Assembly: GCA_033030425.1 (NCBI GenBank) | Contig: JAUFSD010000014.1 | Location: 248,001 to 312,000 of the forward strand | Length of the DNA: 64,000 nucleotides | From: Verpa conica | Lineage: Eukaryota; Ascomycota; Pezizomycetes; Pezizales; Morchellaceae | Reading direction: 5' to 3' | In this document: positions 62,213 through 64,000 of the stretch, one piece after another | Numbering within the stretch: position 1 is the first letter of the stretch | Layout: each line of letters opens with the position of its first letter | Program-made: the position numbers and the translations under genes | Notes under the pieces: generated by a model | Seen by the model: the letters and a program-made list of their open reading frames with translations, nothing else | What the model was told of the DNA's origin: nothing | The model's database searches: none

Positions 62213-63686
62213 AGTTGGTCGAGGGATAGCTGATCTTGATTAGAATAGAATACTCAAAATTCGTAAAGATACTAACCACGCAAGAGTCTGCTTTAGGGAT
62301 TGAATGTAATGAGGTTGCAATGTAAATAGAACCTTTAAAGATCACTAAATTAAAGGTTTATTCTTGATAGCCGCCTGCGGATATCCGAAAATTACTGGAA
62401 GTTATCCCAAATGTAAACAAATGTCTCCGATGTGCCTGGAATGAAATTTTGAGGAATGCTTGGAACTGTTAAAGTATTTTGAAGGGTGAAGAAGGGGAGG
62501 TAGTCTGGTGGCCTCTATTTATACCCTACTATCTACCTTCAAGTGTTTACACAGCCTCTAGAATTACCGTACCACCCATGGCCAAGGCCATAAGCGAGTA
62601 GGTATGAAACTTCAACTCTGGAACTGGCTAAAGATGCTTGAAATTACACTGGATCCTCTCTGATTAGAGAGTAGAATTACACCCTAAGAAACTAGGAGCT
62701 GTTTTTCCCGTAGAGAAAGAGATATTAGTTCTATATAGTTAACTATCTCTAGTAGTTAACAGGTTATATTTTGAGAGATCTAAGGCATGGTATTGGGTCT
62801 TTGTGGTAATTAAAAGATATAGGTACGCTAATAATGAATTCTCTTTTGAGATACTATGGAAATTAGCTATAGGGTACATTGTATGCTCGAGATCATCGTA
62901 AGAGTAAATAGCCTACGAGAAGCACAGCGGTTGTGTAAACCTTCTAGGACTAACGGGGTAGATGTCAAGAGGCAACCCAGTGCTCTTATCACTCGAAAAG
63001 GAAAATACGTCGTGCACAGTGAAGGTCCGTAGCTCTCCGAGTCCTGCTTGACGGCTGGGGTCACCACGGACATCTCTGTATGGTGTTTATTAATCTACAA
63101 ACAGTGCTTGTGATAACCTCTGGTTGAATATTGACGTACGAATATTCTCTGAATTCCCATATTCTATGTAATCTCATCTTATTGCCAGCTATACCCTGCT
63201 CCTAATACCTGCACACTTCAGCATGTATTACTGTGCCAATATCCAGAGATCGCTGAGATAATTTATCGAGTGATATCTAGTGATGCACACCTAAAATAGT
63301 AAACTTGGCAATTCTGCGTCTTTCTTTGTTTGCTAATGTAATAGCATAGGGACTAAACTCTTAAGGTATAGGTTCCAATGAAGCGAAATGGGTAGCCATA
63401 GAGCATATATAGGGTATTATAGTCTACCTTCGACCTACCTATCTTGTCCGTTCGACAGCTAGAAAGCGAGACTACGCTCAGAACGACACTAATCTCTTCA
63501 GTTTTACGCCAGGACACCTACCACAAAGGCAATCACTGGTAGTAGGCGGTAACAGGCACCTTTTCTCCTCTAATACGCACTTGCACCTTATAGCAAAAGC
63601 CAGAAAAAGCTATACAAGCTAAAGTTCCCTGAACATATGGCTAGCAATATTATACACCCAACCCTGTCCCACACCTATACCGTCCT
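62213..63686. other. Gene-free AT-rich spacer
   Basis: Between the second caspase-like gene and the edge gene I recognise no gene, RNA or repeat. The first 200 bp are the promoter side of the caspase-like gene. Confidence 0.5.
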
Positions 63687-64000
63687 TTAATCCTTCCTCA
63701 GCCCTTTCTCCCTCTCGATTCTCTCAATCATGATCTGTGCTGCTGTTTTCGGCTTTACAGTAATCTCTTCCGGCTGTTCCTGCTCCTTGGTCATCGCATT
63801 GAACTCCTCCGGTGTCATACCCTGCACATCATTTTCGTCGAGGGCCACTTCACCAAGCATACTCTTCTGTGGTATAGCAAACTCTGGAAGGCCGAGTGCT
63901 TTGCGCTCCTCGGCGAGCTGTAATTGGTACCGCGGGGAGTTCATGACACGCCATCGGAGACGCCAACCGGTGGGACCGAGGGATTTTATACGTGCGGGTT
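63687..64000 (-). CDS. Partial gene at right edge, unknown (C-terminal ~104 aa)
   Basis: The frame is open from the window edge to the TAA at 63687-63689. It reads ARIKSLGPTGWRLRWRVMNS, then YQLQLAEERKALGLPEFAIP and ends with a Glu/Lys-rich helical tail (AAQIMIERIEREKGLRKD). Good codon-like composition and a conserved-looking G-P-T-G-W-R-L-R-W-R segment suggest a real gene. The ATG at 63944 is probably internal, since the frame continues upstream. I do not recognise the family; a small mitochondrial or nucleolar protein is possible. Confidence 0.6.
   Translation of the reverse strand, partial: PARIKSLGPTGWRLRWRVMNSPRYQLQLAEERKALGLPEFAIPQKSMLGEVALDENDVQGMTPEEFNAMTKEQEQPEEITVKPKTAAQIMIERIEREKGLRKD

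Overview
The window is nuclear DNA of a filamentous ascomycete. Introns are short (about 49-100 nt) with GTAnGT-type donors and CTAAC/CTGAC-like branch points. The genes include fungal B-type cyclin, PWP1, RPF1, mS45, a Trk potassium transporter, a Zn2Cys6 regulator and a NACHT-TPR (NLR-like) protein. Gene density is low: about 13 genes in 64 kb, separated by AT-rich deserts of 3-9 kb. I infer a repeat-rich genome of the kind seen in Pezizomycetes, but the sequence does not prove the genus.

Layout. (1) 1-3.6 kb, minus: the 5' part of a NACHT-TPR NLR-like gene that runs off the left edge. It has six or more exons, one in-frame stop, and near-identical 126-bp TPR units. (2) 6.8-9.0 kb, minus: a four-exon mitotic B-type cyclin with a destruction box. 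(3) 15.9-18.1 kb, plus: a Zn2Cys6 regulator with a long, low-complexity leader and a probable 5'UTR intron. (4) 23.6-25.5 kb, minus: a compact Trk K+ transporter in five exons; its first exon is unresolved. (5) 35.0-36.3 kb, plus: a secreted, probably GPI-anchored GH16-type glycanase. (6) 42.1-45.5 kb: PWP1 and RPF1, two large-subunit ribosome assembly factors, transcribed divergently from a 242-bp spacer. (7) 45.8-46.7 kb: a gene with a nuclease-like E-A-K core, interrupted by one TAG. (8) 48.3 kb: a small protein with two duplicated Cys-rich zinc modules. (9) 50.3-51.6 kb: mitochondrial ribosomal protein mS45. (10) 53.0-54.2 and 61.1-62.2 kb, minus: two paralogous caspase-like genes with a conserved intron position. 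(11) 57.4-57.8 kb: a small three-exon gene of unknown function. (12) The 3' end of an unidentified gene at the right edge.

The housekeeping genes (cyclin, PWP1/RPF1, mS45, Trk) are intact. The accessory genes (NLR, nuclease-like, caspase-like, zinc module) lie in or beside the deserts. The two broken accessory genes each carry a stop that a single C-to-T change in a CpA context could explain, as expected of a RIP-like process. The deserts contain at least one diverged dispersed repeat pair, a long-armed inverted-repeat element, a tRNA-like box B sequence and strongly strand-asymmetric stretches.
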